Assembly (NCBI GenBank): GCA_910586025.1
Contig: CAJUIO010000013.1
Location: forward strand, 1-43,278
Length of the DNA: 43,278 nucleotides
Direction of reading: 5' to 3'
Source of the DNA: an uncultured Lachnospiraceae bacterium
GTDB taxonomy: Bacteria; Bacillota; Clostridia; Lachnospirales; Lachnospiraceae
Numbering within the stretch: position 1 is the first letter of the stretch; each line of letters begins with the position of its first letter. The notes under the pieces were generated by a model that saw nothing but the letters and a program-made list of their open reading frames with translations, did not search any database and was not told the DNA's origin. This document shows positions 42,046 to 43,278 of the stretch, piece by piece. Both the position numbers and the translations under genes were made by a program.

Positions 42046-42062
42046 TCCAACCCTCCCTCCAT

Positions 42063-42091
42063 ATTGTACCATCCCTCTGTTGATAACTCAA
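42063..42091 (-). promoter_or_regulatory. Sigma-A promoter of the nucleotidyltransferase-bcp-yaaA operon
   Basis: Minus strand TTGAGT, 17-bp spacer, TACAAT, 17 bp upstream of the ATG at 42045. Confidence 0.6.
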
Positions 42092-42384
42092 TGAGGATTG
42101 CTGTTTTACAGCAGAAAAGGAAAAGTGTACAATACCATATCTTGTGTACCACTCCTTAGTTTCTTCGGAAAGACACCACATATTGTTGTCCCTGCAATTT
42201 TTCTCAGGAAATTCACTTGCTTTTTTCTACATCCCGATTACGAAAAAAATATTTACACCGCCACGCCGCCGTGTTATAAAGAATTCAGATAGTCTAATTC
42301 AGAATTTCTACCTTGTTCAGACTTCTGATTTTCAATTGTTATCTATTTTACCCCAAATATTTATTACGCAGGAGGTTCAAATCT
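42092..42384. other. AT-rich divergent intergenic region
   Basis: No convincing gene. It contains a small GCTGT/ACAGC hairpin near 42100-42112 and a weak forward promoter candidate (TTGTTC 42313, 18 bp, TGTTAT 42337) for the Rpn gene. No terminal inverted repeat or target-site duplication of a mobile element is seen. Confidence 0.5.
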
Positions 42385-43278
42385 ATGATCCAGATCATCA
42401 GCTCCACAGGCAATTCCTTTTCTCTGAACAAAGCATCCGGTCCGCTGCCATACAGCCTGACCAATGATTATCTTTTCCGCGCTCTGCTGCAGGAAAACAA
42501 TATGGTCTTAAAGGGGCTTATCTGTTCTCTGATGCACATAAGCCCCGGACAGATCCATTCGGCCTTCATCGAAAATCCCATCGAGCTGGGCGACTCAATG
42601 ACAGAGAAAACATTTTTTCTGGATGTAAAGGTTCTTATGAACAATTCCACTGTCATCAATCTGGAAATGCAGGTGCTCAACATCGGTAACTGGCCGGAAC
42701 GCTCCTTAAGCTATCTGTGCCGCAGTTTTGATCAGCTTTATAAGGGACAGGATTATGCCGAGACAAAGCCGGTGGTCCACATTGGAATTCTGGATTTCAC
42801 ACTTTTTCCGCAGCATCCGGAATTTTATGCCACCTATAAGCTGATGAATGTAAGAAAGCATACGATTTACAGTGACAAGTTCCGTCTTTCCGTGTTAGAC
42901 TTAAAACATATTCATTTGGCCACGATGCAGGACAAACGTTACCAGATTCACTGCTGGGCCAAGCTTTTCAAAGCCACTACCTGGGAGGAAATCAAAATGC
43001 TTACAGTAAAAAATGAATTTATTTCCGAAGCTGCCGAAACCCTGTATAAGCTCACTGCCAACGATCAAATCCGCCGGCAGTGCGAGGATCGCGAGGAATA
43101 CTACCGCATTCAGCGCACCGTGGCCCGGGATCAGCAGCGCGCCCTGGAGCAACTGGAACATACCAGATCGGAGCTCGCAGATGCTGCATCGGAGCTTGCT
43201 GATACTAAGTCAGAGCTCGCTGATACTAAGTCAGAGCTCGCTGATGCTCAAAAACAGATTGCCGAGCTCCAGTCCCGG
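42385..43278 (+). CDS. Rpn family recombination-promoting nuclease / transposase-like (3' end outside window)
   Basis: Open for 298 codons to the window edge, starting at ATG 42385 with GGAGG 9 nt upstream. It matches the PD-(D/E)XK nuclease family transposase/Rpn group: PYSLTNDYLFRALLQEN, a GLICSLMHI segment, the catalytic strand pair FFLDVKVLMNNSTVINLEMQ (D...E-x-Q), SLSYLCRSFDQLYKGQDY, and VVHIGILDFTLF. In E. coli RpnA is a DNA endonuclease promoting RecA-independent recombination. The C-terminal tail is coiled-coil with near-identical SELADTK/SELADAQ heptads encoded by tandem 21-bp units. Such genes occur in many copies in Lachnospiraceae genomes. Confidence 0.9.
   Translation, partial: MIQIISSTGNSFSLNKASGPLPYSLTNDYLFRALLQENNMVLKGLICSLMHISPGQIHSAFIENPIELGDSMTEKTFFLDVKVLMNNSTVINLEMQVLNIGNWPERSLSYLCRSFDQLYKGQDYAETKPVVHIGILDFTLFPQHPEFYATYKLMNVRKHTIYSDKFRLSVLDLKHIHLATMQDKRYQIHCWAKLFKATTWEEIKMLTVKNEFISEAAETLYKLTANDQIRRQCEDREEYYRIQRTVARDQQRALEQLEHTRSELADAASELADTKSELADTKSELADAQKQIAELQSR
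43168..43251 (+). repeat. Four tandem 21-bp units in the Rpn coding tail
   Basis: Four in-frame copies (43168, 43189, 43210, 43231) each encode a heptad SELADxx. Units 2 and 3 differ at only two positions. Unit number may vary by slippage. Confidence 0.9.

Noticed and set aside
40801..42159. A 452-codon plus-strand open frame
   Set aside because: Antisense to the nucleotidyltransferase gene with its conserved GS...DxD; the plus-strand translation is Arg/His/Pro-rich as expected of a shadow frame.
1..43278. CRISPR arrays, tRNA/rRNA genes, insertion sequences
   Set aside because: No spaced short repeats, no tRNA-like or rRNA sequence, and no transposase with terminal inverted repeats was seen; the Rpn gene is transposase-like by family only.

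Overview
The window looks like chromosome of a motile, low-GC Gram-positive anaerobe of the Lachnospiraceae (Clostridia; Roseburia/Butyrivibrio-like). The case rests on the hook-filament gene order, a short flagellin (272 aa) with the FliW/CsrA pair, strong AGGAGG ribosome-binding sites, sigma-28/SigD promoters of the form TAAA-N15-NCCGATAT, and NupNOPQ-type nucleoside transport genes. This assignment is inference from gene content, not from a marker gene.

Layout. (1) 1-19.2 kb: a dense glycosylation island. It contains three GT2-type genes in one operon, two of them multidomain (GT2-methyltransferase; TPR-GT2-methyltransferase-like-FkbH-SGNH-like), a GT4 gene, six paralogous CgeB/DUF3880-like glycosyltransferases, three copies of a small unrecognised protein family with a conserved D-[LM]-A-G-F core, a DUF6492-like gene, another GT2 gene, and a split GT2/helical-domain pair. 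Strands alternate and many genes are convergent. (2) 19.3-23.9 kb: flagellin, then (upstream, same strand) a FliT-like chaperone, fliS, fliD and flaG. (3) 23.9-27.3 kb: two methyltransferase paralogs sharing a 152-bp identical block, and a long CgeB-like glycosyltransferase. (4) 27.5-34.3 kb: flgM-flgN-flgK-flgK-flgL-fliW-csrA, with two different flgK genes. (5) 34.4-39.5 kb: a BMP-family lipoprotein, an ABC ATPase and two permeases for nucleosides. (6) 39.6-42.1 kb: a nucleotidyltransferase fusion, a Bcp-type peroxiredoxin and YaaA. (7) 42.4 kb to the end: an Rpn/PD-(D/E)XK nuclease-transposase-like gene running off the edge.

How it fits together. Sigma-28 promoters precede flgM, flaG and hag, so anti-sigma factor, hook-filament junction proteins, cap, chaperones and filament form one late regulon. 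FliW and CsrA are encoded in the flgM operon, and the roughly 145-nt hag leader carries a GGA-in-loop hairpin just upstream of a GGA-containing Shine-Dalgarno sequence, the expected target of CsrA repression relieved by FliW. The glycosyltransferases lie directly beside and between the flagellar operons, so modification of flagellin (or other surface glycan assembly) is the most economical role. That is inference from location. The candidate undescribed system is the repeated pairing of a CgeB-like glycosyltransferase with the small DxAGF protein, including two consecutive convergent cassettes that look like a duplicated module.
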